DNA from: Oncorhynchus masou masou
Lineage: Eukaryota; Chordata; Actinopteri; Salmoniformes; Salmonidae
Assembly: GCF_036934945.1 (NCBI RefSeq)
Contig: NC_088224.1
Span: 17,689,759 to 17,753,758 of the forward strand
Length of the DNA: 64,000 nucleotides
Direction: 5' to 3'
Shown here one piece after another: positions 22,331-32,223 of the stretch. The notes below the pieces were generated by a model. The model ran no database searches, was not told the origin of the DNA, and saw only the letters and a program-made list of their open reading frames with translations. The position numbers were made by a program, and so were the translations under genes. The first letter of the stretch is position 1, and each line of letters starts with the position of its first letter.

Positions 22331-24344
22331 TCCTTCACTACTCTTTTTTTCTTTTTTGTCCTGTGTGCTGAGGCAGGGGTCAACTGAATGACAAATGAAA
22401 GGGTCGCTGTCCTGGAGAGCGAGAGAGAGAGGAAACGAGTGATAGGAAGAGAGGGAGAAAAAGAGGGAGACGCTCAGCTGTGGGGCAAATGGGGACTTGG
22501 TCAGAGGAGAAACGGGAGAGAGGGGTGTGTGTTTAGGAGGAGGAGGGTGGTGGGGGGAGCGGTGGAGACTCAGTTAAGGGGGAGGGGTAAAGGGGTGGTG
22601 GTGAATGCTCTTCTCTCTGTCGTGCAGGCTATATGCTTTGTAAAGGCGGCGGACGGGCAGACTGCCTTTTGTCTGTTCCTGGTTCCGGGGCCCGAGGAAG
22701 TTGAGGGCTACAGAGATTTTGTGTCAACCAGCCACCCCTCTCTCTTCTACAATGCAGAGTAGAGTACAGCCTTTCTCTCTCCTGCTCTTCCACAGCCTAC
22801 TACACAGCATGAAGGGCACAGGGTAAGTGTGACAACTCAAACACACTAGTAACCACAGACCTGGCTGTGTTCTAGACCACAGCAGGACTCCTCCACTACC
22901 CATGTGTACTTTTGTCACTTCTCGTCTTTATCTATCTCTTTCTCTGCAGAGATGGGATGCTCTCTCTGTCCTCCTCCTCTTCTGTCGTCCTCTACTTTTC
23001 TCCTTGAGAGAAATCTGTGTGTGTGTGTTTTGGTTGTTTATTTCTGCACCGGACAGCAGTCTGCCCGGCCACCCTCATGTCCTTCAACTGTCACTCCAGT
23101 ACAGGATCGGTGTTGTTGATATCTTTAGTTAGCATTTTGCAGAAGTGAAAGTGGTACGAATGTGTATATATATTTTTTCACAGTTGATTTGAGTCATGTT
23201 AATGTTTTCCTATGAACACTACAATGTAGGCTACTAATATTGAGACAAGTTCTATTGGATAAGGCTGTTTGTTCTGTGGAACAGCCGTAGCTGGCGTTTA
23301 TTTGAGACCCTGCTACTGCTGTGCTTTGACTTTGGACTTTCAAGCAGAACGTTAGCAGCTGTTAGTCTCTCTCTCTCTGGGCTGTGTTGGTTATTGACTC
23401 TGTAGCGCTGTGGTAGACCGGCCCAGCACTGTACTCACAGGGAGACAGACTTCAAAGTCATCCAGGATGGTTGCGGTGCTGTGAATGCGGTTGCTGACCA
23501 GGGCCAGCTAGGGCCAGTAGTTAACACTCGCCTGACAGTGATGCAATGGAGAGGGCAAGATGGTTGCTGGGCTGACTGCTGGATGTTTGGGGGACAATCC
23601 AATACCTCGTAGTTGTGGGGTTTTTGATGTGGGATTGTGAGCTCTCTTTAGATGGAATCTTTATAACATCTTTCGCTCTGTCCCTCATTGAATGTTTCTA
23701 TTGGTGCCTTTCTCTCTGACAAAATGAAGTCCCGTTGGGGAGACGGAGGACAATAACTCCAGAGCTGAAGCCCTGGCTGCCAAATCCCAGCTCCCGTCAC
23801 TGTTTGCATGAGATTTGAATATCATTTGCAGGTGAGCGGGACTGCATCGTAAGCAAAATGGTTGGGAAAGTAAATGAAAATCCAAACAAACACACAGACA
23901 CACTCGACCATACACACATACTTGCAGCAAGCACACTCTCCAGCTAAAGTGGCTACATACAGGTCTTGTGTGCCATATTCCTTTGCCCTTGCAGGCAGCC
24001 CAGTTTTGAGTGTGTATGTAATGTTGTGTGTTGTCAAAACATGAGCCAAACTGCCAGGTAAAGGTTGCTGGTGGTGTTATGTTATTGAGGCTAATATGCA
24101 GGTAGCAGCAGTGGGTGCCAGAGCTGCCTGGGCCTAGTTGTTCGATGAAGGTCACAAGAATGTGAGACTGACTCCCGCAGTCTTTCTGTCAGCGGAGAGA
24201 GGGATGAAAGGACAGTGAGGGATGAGGAATAAGGGACTTGCGGACAGAGATGTCTTTCTTTGTGCTCAAAGGAAAGAAGTGATGAAAATGGGGTCGTCCA
24301 TGCAAGTGCTGCAGTGAAAGTTGAAAAACCTGTTCTCTCTTTCC
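22331..24344. other. No gene established
   Basis: Purine-rich then mixed DNA. At 22796-22822 a small exon-like segment sits between a pyrimidine tract ending CCACAG and a strong donor, GTAAGT. Nothing else is recognisable. Confidence 0.3.
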
Positions 24345-24742
24345 CCGTCTCACTCTCTCTATTGCTCGGTCTCACCCCCCCTCCCCCTCCCTCTCTCCCC
24401 CCCGCTCTCTCTTTCCCCCTCCCTCCCTCTCTCTCGCTCCACCTCCCTCTCTCTTTCCCCCTCCTACTCTCTATTGCTCGCTCTCACCCCCCCTCCCCCT
24501 CCCTCTCTCTTTCCCCCTCCTGCTCTCTCGCTCCCCCCTCCCTCTCTCTCGCTCCCCCTCCCTCTCTCTTTCCCCCACCCGCTCTCTCGCTCCCCCTCTC
24601 TCTCTCGCTCCCCCCTCCCGCTCTCTCGCTCCCCCCACCCTCTCTCTCGCTCCCCCCTCCCTCTCTCTCACCCCCCCCTCTCTTTCCCCCTCCCGCTCTC
24701 TCGCTCCCCCCTCCCTCTCTGGTTTCTCTCTCTCCTCTGTTG
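24345..24742. repeat. ~400-bp pyrimidine-rich (CT/CCCT) tract
   Basis: The plus strand is almost wholly C and T, with occasional GCTC. It is composed of variants of CCCCCTCCCTCTCTCTCGCT. Apparent proline/serine-rich frames through it are compositional artefacts. Confidence 0.9.
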
Positions 24743-25090
24743 AATGACCTTGGGAGATCAGAGCGGAGCGAGTTCTTCCTGGAGTTGGTTTGAAGCAGAA
24801 CCAAGGGCAAAGTTTGCAGGGACAGAGCACAGCACAGGGCCAGTGGGATGGACGACTTTGACACGGGTCAGGGCTGGCTGTCAGACATTATTACAGGCCG
24901 CGGCTCTCTTCAAGCACAGCATCCACCGCAAACTGATCACAACGTGCTCATACAGATCTAGCTACGTGTTCTTGGTTAGTCTGTAATTCACTGACTGACT
25001 GACTGGCTGAGAACGAGAACCGGGCTCCTATTTTGTTCTTGAGTAGATCATTTACCCGGCACGCTGCAACACTGCCAATTTCTGTTCTCT

Positions 25091-25092
<2 letters not shown>

Positions 25093-25154
<62 letters not shown>
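25093..25154. repeat. (TG)n microsatellite
   Basis: About 30 uninterrupted TG units. Confidence 0.97.
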
Positions 25155-25156
<2 letters not shown>

Positions 25157-25159
25157 GGG

Positions 25160-26900
25160 GTTGTGTTTTTACCTCTGACCTGAATGAATATAGGTGCATT
25201 TGGTTTGATATGCCACTGCTGCCTTGCCCATAATAAGATTCAAAATCATGATTTTGCTTCTTCTGTTTTTTTCTTTCTTTTCAGTTTCTTTTCCATCAGT
25301 AATTTTTTTTCAATGCTTTATTTAGAAATGTTCATGTTCACACTTGTTCTTCCCAGTCTTTCCCCCCGCTGATGTCACTGGATGAAGCAGCTTGACTGAG
25401 CTTCCCATGTCAATCCATAACGTGAGGAGAAGAAGCATGAAATTGTGTTTTATTTGCCCCCCATAACATTCCCAAAAACGGGACAGTGTTTTTCTGCTAA
25501 ACAGAATCCCAGAGGGCTTGTATTTAGTGACTTTCCTTGAGTTGACCAAGGCAGTTATCCTTCTAGAATGTGACCTCCGCTATTGACGTTGCATGCAGCT
25601 TGTGCAACGTGTACCCTTACTGTTTGCACTGTAGGCTTATCATACATCATTTACTGATAGCCTAGCTAGCTTATATAGCCTAGCCATTGCCTTTGGTTGA
25701 ATAACTGCAGTTTGTGTGCTCCTGCACCTGACATTTTGCAGTAGCTTACCTTAATGATCATTATAAGGATATAGTTTTATTCCGACAATACAAAAAGTTA
25801 ACATTCCCATCCTGTCCTGTTGCAGTCCTTTGTGGAAATTCTCTCTCCTTTCTTTCTCTCTCCTCTCTTTCTCCCTTTCTTTCTCTCTTTCCTCTCTTTC
25901 TCTGATGGAGGATCTGATTAGTGACCTCTATTACTCTGTATCTGCCCTCATCACTTCAGTATTTTCACAACAATCAAGGAGGGGAGAATGGAGGTGGCAA
26001 GTGGGATTGACACGAGATGTCTCTTTTGAGCACCTGTCAACCTATTACAAATCTGTGAAAATGTAATCATTTGGTTACCAAATAATGTATTTCCTGTAGG
26101 AGTTCCAGGCTGTTAAACAGTGAACTACACGTTTTGTTTTTGGAATAGATGTTTTAGTTGTTGGCCAAAGGCAAAGGGGTAGGCTACATTCCTCTGTTCC
26201 GAAAGGTCATTCCAGTTAGAGGTTGACAAAATAATCCAGGAGTAACATTATGTCAAATCATGTTAGTGTTAAAACAACACAATGCCCAGAGCCAAATAAA
26301 CCCTCACATGAGCATGTAGTTGACCATTGAATGCATTCTTGTTTTTCTTCAACATTTCAGAGTTATTCAGTGCAGGCTCTCCTGGGGGAGTTTCACAAGT
26401 CTGGATTTATGAGTTAGCCAGAACTACTTCTGTCAACATTTTTAACCAGTCAGGAGGAGTCATGTTACCATGACTGCAAAATCTTTATCCTTTAACCTGC
26501 TCCATGCTAGCCTTACTTGAAACAATACAGACTACTGCATACCATGGAAGCCTATTATTGATATCCTGCTGATGTTATTGGAATACATTAGAAAACACCT
26601 TTTTGGATGTTGTCCTCACTCAGGCCAAGGTTTGGCTATAGGCTAGGCTATAGGCTAGGCTACACTTATTGTCCATTAGTCAATAAATCTATTCCCTTTG
26701 TGAAGTTCCCCCGTGGTTGCATTACGTTGTTAATGCACTCTAAAGCTTGAGGTTTGAAATAGGACCAACTAGTGTTGTGATGGTCATGGACTTGTGGATG
26801 ACCGTAATTGTCTCATTGAAATCCACCAGCCAGGCCATTAAGGAAGCGATTAACTCAGTGTTCATCATTAGTGTTACTCATTCATTTTCTTTCCGTCAGC
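25160..26900. other. No gene seen
   Basis: Mostly AT-rich DNA with a (TTTC)/(CT)-rich patch near 25840-25905 and short local duplications such as TAGGCTATAGGC near 26637. No coding or RNA signature. Confidence 0.4.
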
Positions 26901-27617
26901 GATGCATTTACCTAAGCAGCGAACACCTCCCTATGCAGAAACATAGATGCATTTACCTAAGCAGCGAACACCTCCCTATGCAGAAACATAGATGCATTTA
27001 CCTAAGCAGCGAACACCTCCCTATGCAGAAACATAGATGCATTTACCTAAGCAGCGAACACCTCCCTATGCAGAAACATAGATGCATTTACCTAAGCAGC
27101 GAACACCTCCCTATGCAGAAACATAGATGCATTTACCTAAGCAGCGAACACCTCCCTATGCAGAAACATAGATGCATTTACCTAAGCAGCGAACACCTCC
27201 CTATGCAGAAACATAGATGCATTTACCTGAGCAGCGAACACCTCCCTATGCAGAAACATAGATGCATTTACCTAAGCAGCGAACACCTCCCTATGCAGAA
27301 ACATAGATGCATTTACCTAAGCAGCGAACACCTCCCTATGCAGAAACATAATGCATTTACCTAAGCAGCGAACACCTCCCTATGCAGAAACATAGATGCA
27401 TTTACCTAAGCAGCGAACACCTCCCTATGCAGAAACATAGATGCATTTACCTAAGCAGCGAACACCTCCCTATGCAGAAACATAGATGCATTTACCTAAG
27501 CAGCGAACACCTCCCTATGCAGAAACATAGATGCATTTACCTAAGCAGCGAACACCTCCCTATGCAGAAACATAGATGCATTTACCTAAGCAGCGAACAC
27601 CTCCCTATGCAGAAACA
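26901..27617. repeat. 45-bp minisatellite, 16 copies
   Basis: The unit begins GATGCATTTACCTAAGCAGC and ends CTATGCAGAAACATA. Copies are nearly identical: one A/G change at about 27229 and one 1-bp deletion at about 27350. Because 45 is a multiple of three it leaves a long open frame of 15-residue repeats, which is not evidence of a gene. Confidence 0.97.
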
Positions 27618-27639
27618 GCTACCTGCAGTGCATCACTCC

Positions 27640-28130
27640 AATCTGAAGAGTCACTCCTTTCTTGCACCCCGGACTCCCCCCTTGCAGAATCTACAAGAAC
27701 AGGACTAGTACAGACAAAATGGTAATATCGTCTCTAGTTGAGATCTGAGAGGACTAGATGAAGAGTTTCCACCATTTTCCTTGCCCCTATCCAGTTGTTT
27801 CTGATGTTCTAGGGCGAGTTCAGTCCCAGAAGGGCCCAGGTATGGAGTGTCATTGTCAGTTTGGACCTGAAGCTGATGCCACTGCTGTGAGTGTGTCTGT
27901 GGCCGACCTGCCAGGGAGAGCAGAGGGGCTGGGCTTGGCAGGACAACAATGCTGCTGATTCAGCAGATCCGGCTGCTGAACACCATTTTACTTTCTCAGA
28001 GAGGAGAGAAAGGGGAGACACGGATGCAGGAGAAGCGGCAGCGGATGGTCAGTGTTGCCGACGAAGCAGGTCAGGAGAAACTGTACACCGCCATCTCCTC
28101 TTCTCTGACCACTGAAGGGCAACAGAACTG
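27640..28130. other. No gene established
   Basis: Unique-looking, mildly GC-rich DNA between two tandem arrays. Short frames of 60-75 codons show no recognised domain. Confidence 0.35.
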
Positions 28131-28133
28131 CAG

Positions 28134-28320
28134 AGCATAGCACCGCCAGTGCAGCATAGCACCGCCAGCACAGTGCAGCATAGCACCGCCAGCACAGTGC
28201 AGCATAGCACCGCCAGCACAGTGCAGCATAGCACAGTGCAGCATAGCACAGTGCAGCATAGCACCGCCAGCACAGTGCAGCATAGCACCGCCAGCACAGT
28301 GCAGAATAGCACAGTGGAAC
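28134..28320. repeat. Tandem array of GCATAGCACCGCCAGCACAG-type units
   Basis: Units of 24 bp (GCATAGCACCGCCAGCACAG plus TGCA) alternate with shorter 14-bp GCATAGCACAGTGCA-type units, giving length-variant higher-order structure. Confidence 0.9.
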
Positions 28321-28411
28321 ACAGCACAGTAAAAAACAGGGTAATGGCAGTGCAGAAGAACACATATCAAAGACCCAGCACATTACAGTACAGCACATTA
28401 CATCATGTCAC

Positions 28412-28643
28412 AGTGCTATGTGGACATAGGGTCCAAGTAGAGAGACACACCAGTGCAGCCAAGTGTAACCAGTCAACATCATCAGCGGTGTAGTGGAGAT
28501 AGAACACAGTTTACATACCTTTAGTTTGCGTCAGCACCCATCGTAGAAAAAATCTATTAAAATGACTCATTGTGAACAGTGACTGGTTACACTTGGCTGC
28601 ACTGGTGTGTCTCTCTACTTGGACCCTATGTCCACATAGCACT
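28412..28643. repeat. Perfect 64-bp inverted repeat with 104-bp spacer
   Basis: The left arm, 28412-28475 (AGTGCTATGTGGACATAGGG...CCAGTCA), is the exact reverse complement of 28580-28643. The arms lose identity abruptly at both edges. No transposase, TA or other obvious target duplication is visible. Confidence 0.9.
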
Positions 28644-28649
28644 ATTTTG

Positions 28650-29238
28650 TTCTTTACCTCTATATCACACTGAACACCACAGCCTGACGCTCCAAATGAA
28701 CATGTGCTGGTCACTGCCTCTTCAAGGACATCAGTCCCCATTTGGAGAGGCTCACTCGTAGATATTGGATCAGGTTTCTGCTAGGCTAAGACTGCAGAAG
28801 GAGACTGGTTTATTGCCTACAGTGCTGTCTATTGACGTGAGAACTGGTCTGTGGCGGGCGTCGTGTGTATATTGAAGGTCGTAGGGTCACACAGTGAGAT
28901 TAATAATTGTATCACATGCTCTCCACGAGAGAGCAAAACCCCGCTCCAGAGCTATTTAGTTCAGTCAGCTGAGGTTTGGTGTGTGTTTGGTAAGTGGAGA
29001 CAGCTGTGGCGGTTAGGTCCTACTTGTTTATTTATTAATTCATTAATTTATCGCTCATTAATTGAAGTGTTTGCTCTTTTAATTCCCGTTCCCGCTCTCC
29101 ATTTCCTCCCTGGGCCACCACAGAAATCCCACTGTTGCCGTGGTAATTAGCCAGATAGTCCTCTGTCATGGTGTTAAGTGAATCGTCTAATTATCATTTC
29201 TTATCTGGCTACCATTTGGAGAGAATACACATACACAT
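28650..29238. other. No gene seen
   Basis: Unique-looking DNA with a TTAAT-rich patch near 29025-29060. The 99-codon frame at 28851-29150 has no recognisable domain. Confidence 0.35.
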
Positions 29239-29239
29239 T

Positions 29240-29450
29240 TTTTATTTATTTAAATGTAACCTTTATTTAACTAGGCAAGTCGGCTAAGAACACATTCTTA
29301 TTTACAATGATGGCCTTCCGGGGAACAGTGGGTTAACTGCCTTGTTCAGTTGGCAGAACAACAGATTTTTACCTTGTCAGTTCGGGGATTCGATCTAGCA
29401 ACCTTTTGGTTTCTGGCCCAACACTCTAACCACCAGGCTACCTGCCACCC
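29240..29450 (-). mobile_element. HpaI-type salmonid SINE
   Basis: Read on the minus strand: a tRNA-like head with GGTAGCCTGGTGGTTAGAGT (A box) and a B box in GATCGAATCCCCGAA, then CAGTTAACCCACTGTTCC containing the GTTAAC HpaI site. The LINE-like tail TTGCCTAGTTAAATAAAGGT ends at the left. Length is about 210 bp, as expected. The tail resembles the ends of the L2-like LINEs at 6860 and 12850. Confidence 0.85.
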
Positions 29451-29465
29451 CCACATACAGCATAC

Positions 29466-30060
29466 GTAAAAACAAAAGTTTGGGGTCACTTAGAAATGTC
29501 CTTGTTTTTGAAAGAAAATCACATTTTTTGCCCATTATTAAAATAACATAAAATTGATCAGAAATGCAGTGTAGACATTGTTAATGTTGTAGCTGGAAAC
29601 GGCAGATAAAAAATAAAAATGGAATATCTACAGAGGCGTACAGAGGCCCATTAAAGGCTCATTGATCATTAGAAAACTCTTTTGCAATTGTGTTAGCAAA
29701 GCTGAAAACTGTTGTTCTGATTTAAAGAAGCAATAAAACTGGCCTTCTTTAGACTAGTTTAGTATCTGGAGCATCAGCATTTGTGGGTTCGATTCCAGGC
29801 TCAAAATGGCCAGAAACAAAGAACTTTCTTCTGAAACTTGTCAGGCTATTCCATGTGAGAATTTGCCAAGAAACGGAAGATCTCGTACAACGTTGTGTAC
29901 TACTCCCTTCACAGAACAGCACAAACTGGCTTTACAACATTAACAATGTCTAGACTGTATTTCTGATCAATTAGATGTTATTTTAATGGACAAAAAATGT
30001 GCTTTTCTTTCAAACACAAGGACATTTCTAAGTAACCCCAAACTTTTGAACGGGAGTGTA
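29466..30060. mobile_element. Non-autonomous Tc1-like element
   Basis: Inverted termini: left AAAAGTTTGGGGTCACTTAG, right CTAAGTAACCCCAAACTTTT followed by GAACGGGAGTGTA. The ~590-bp interior keeps only fragments of a Tc1 transposase region (for example CAGAAACAAAGAACTTTC), without an open frame. The left extreme end is decayed. It sits directly beside the HpaI SINE. Confidence 0.75.
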
Positions 30061-30061
30061 C

Positions 30062-32026
30062 ATACAGTACATGCATACACGGATGTCCTCTCCTACTGCA
30101 TCCATCACAAGATCAACTCCTGGCGCCGCTGTTAAAACGCTGGTCTGCCTTGGAGCTGTACAAAGTAGACAAATGAAACAGCGTTCCCGGAAGGCGTGTC
30201 ACTATACTGTTCTTTATGGTTTGTTCTGTCATTCTCCCACTCAGACCAGATCAGGTATGGTAAACTAGAAACAAGGGCATTTGGTTCTTCATTGTAGGCT
30301 TAGCCTGACTCCACCATAAGACTACAAATCCCATCATTGTTATCTTCATCTGTGCCCTCATGAATGCAGGGATTGTTTTGTCGGCTAAGGGGAAGCGGGT
30401 TAGTGATTTGCAACAGGACTTCAATCAACCTTGAAATGAAACTGGAAACTGGGCAGTCCAACTCATCACAAACACTTTTAGAGGACAATAACTATCCTGG
30501 CCTGCCATTACATCTGGTCTGATTGATTAATCGACCCCTCCACCCCCCTGATTTCATTCTGATTGATTTACTCTCTATTTGAAAATAACAGGAAGGAATG
30601 CTCATGTTTCAGAACTGATTTATTTTCATACTGTCTGTGTTTTGAACTAATGGAGGACATGAGCTCAGCTGTGGTCAATGGTTGAGAGGCAGGACTAAGC
30701 TGTGGCCAATGGCTGAGAGGCAGGACTATAGTCTTTGTGTTGTCATGTTTTTATGCTTCTCGCTCTCCTCGTTCTCTCTCGCTCTCTCATTCTCTCTTCT
30801 TTCTCTTGCATTTTCTCTCTCATATTCTCATCATCATGTTTGACCCACATAGCTGGTTTGCATAGCCGTCGGACTGCAACGACCCTCCCTCCCTCCTTCC
30901 CTGTCTCTTACCTCCCACTGTTCCAGCCTCTGGCACTTTTTCTCAGCGTTGGATTAATGTTGCTCTGCTGTATACACCCCTGACTGGACACACACCACAC
31001 CCAGCTATTATAGTTTCCCCTTTCTCTTGTTGCCTGTCCATTATCCCCAGGAAAGAAGAGAGGGAGAGGTGAGGTTGCACTGTAGACCGGCTCAGACAGG
31101 CAGGCTAATGTTCACAGCAGAATTCCTGGCATGCCATAGTAACCTGCCGCGTTCCCTTTCTGGGAGCCAGACTCAGGCCTCACGTTGCAGAGTTATGTGG
31201 ATATGGAGGTGTGTGTGTTTTGGTGCTTGAGTGCGGGGGTGAGTTGTTACTACAGGGAGTGGAATACTCTGGGCTAGGCTTGTGCCGGTATACCGGGGTA
31301 TTTTCAATTACCTACGGTATGATTTTTGTCAAAAGCAAATGTGCGGGCGTCCCAAAGCTCTGGGGGGTGCGTGCTACCCCACTGCTTATAATAGGTTAAC
31401 TATCTAAGATGTGCCAAAAAATGTTATGTTCAGTCAGAGCTCCAGCTATGCATGTAGTTTGCTAAGTATCTAAATGGCAGGATCAAGATCCCTGCTGCCT
31501 AAAGAATGGGGCACTCAGGCCTGTCCTCAGACTTGGGGTCACTAATCCCCCACAGTGACATGACAGACTAGAGTCTTCTGTTTGATGCAGTTTGATGTAT
31601 CTGTAGGCTACTAATGTGGTTGTGCCATGCAGCGATCTGTCGTTAGGCATGTCAAGGATTGATGGGCAGCAACAGAAATAGAAACGGCCCGGCCTATATT
31701 TAAAATTCAATGTATTCTAATTGAAGGTTTTCCTATGGAGTTGCTCGAGCTCTGGCCAGTGGGGCCTTTGGCTGCCATTGTCGGTCAACTCTGGTGTGCT
31801 GTTCTTGGTAGATCTGATTCACTCATCTGCCTTTCATTGATCGACTCTTTGCTCAAGATCATTGTTCATTCATACAGTAAATCATTGTTCATTCATACAG
31901 TAAATCCTAGTATATGTTGTTTTTTCTGAATCAGATATTTTGCCCTTTCACACTCTTTTCCTGTCTATCGGTCTCTCCCTCCTCCTCTCTCCCTCCCTCC
32001 CCCTCTCTCTCTCCCTCCCCCTGCAG
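30062..32026. other. NFYC upstream/intronic DNA, nothing identified
   Basis: No exon is recognisable. Two 40-bp near-copies occur at about 30660-30725 (GAGAGGCAGGACTA). The pyrimidine tract at 31970-32026 is the branch/acceptor region of the first NFYC coding exon. Confidence 0.4.
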
Positions 32027-32130
32027 TGAGCATGTCTGCAGATTCGTTTGGCGCTGGGGGCAGCGATGCCCAGCAGAGCCTACAGTCGTTCTGGCCACGC
32101 GTCATGGAAGAGATCAGGAACCTCACGGTG
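32027..32130 (+). CDS. nfyc: NFYC exon 2 (start codon exon)
   Basis: Acceptor CCCCCTGCAG precedes 32027, ATG lies at 32032-32034, and donor GTACGT follows ACGGTG. It encodes [20 protein letters not shown] and on to RNLTV (33 residues). The alternative earlier donor GTGGTA, 3 bp upstream, would drop Val; family sequence favours 32130. The following intron is only 199 bp and about a third of it is a CA repeat. Confidence 0.93.
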
Positions 32131-32151
32131 GTACGTCACGCCCTCCCTCCG

Positions 32152-32223
<72 letters not shown>

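Noticed and set aside
24260..24793. Proline/serine-rich and arginine/glutamate-rich frames on both strands
   Set aside because: Artefacts of the CT-rich tract, open in several frames at once.
26747..27364. 205-residue repetitive protein
   Set aside because: It is a translation of a 45-bp minisatellite; the frame breaks at a 1-bp deletion and there is no conserved domain or promoter.
26901..27617. CRISPR-like array
   Set aside because: Repeats are directly adjacent with no unique spacers; the genome is eukaryotic.
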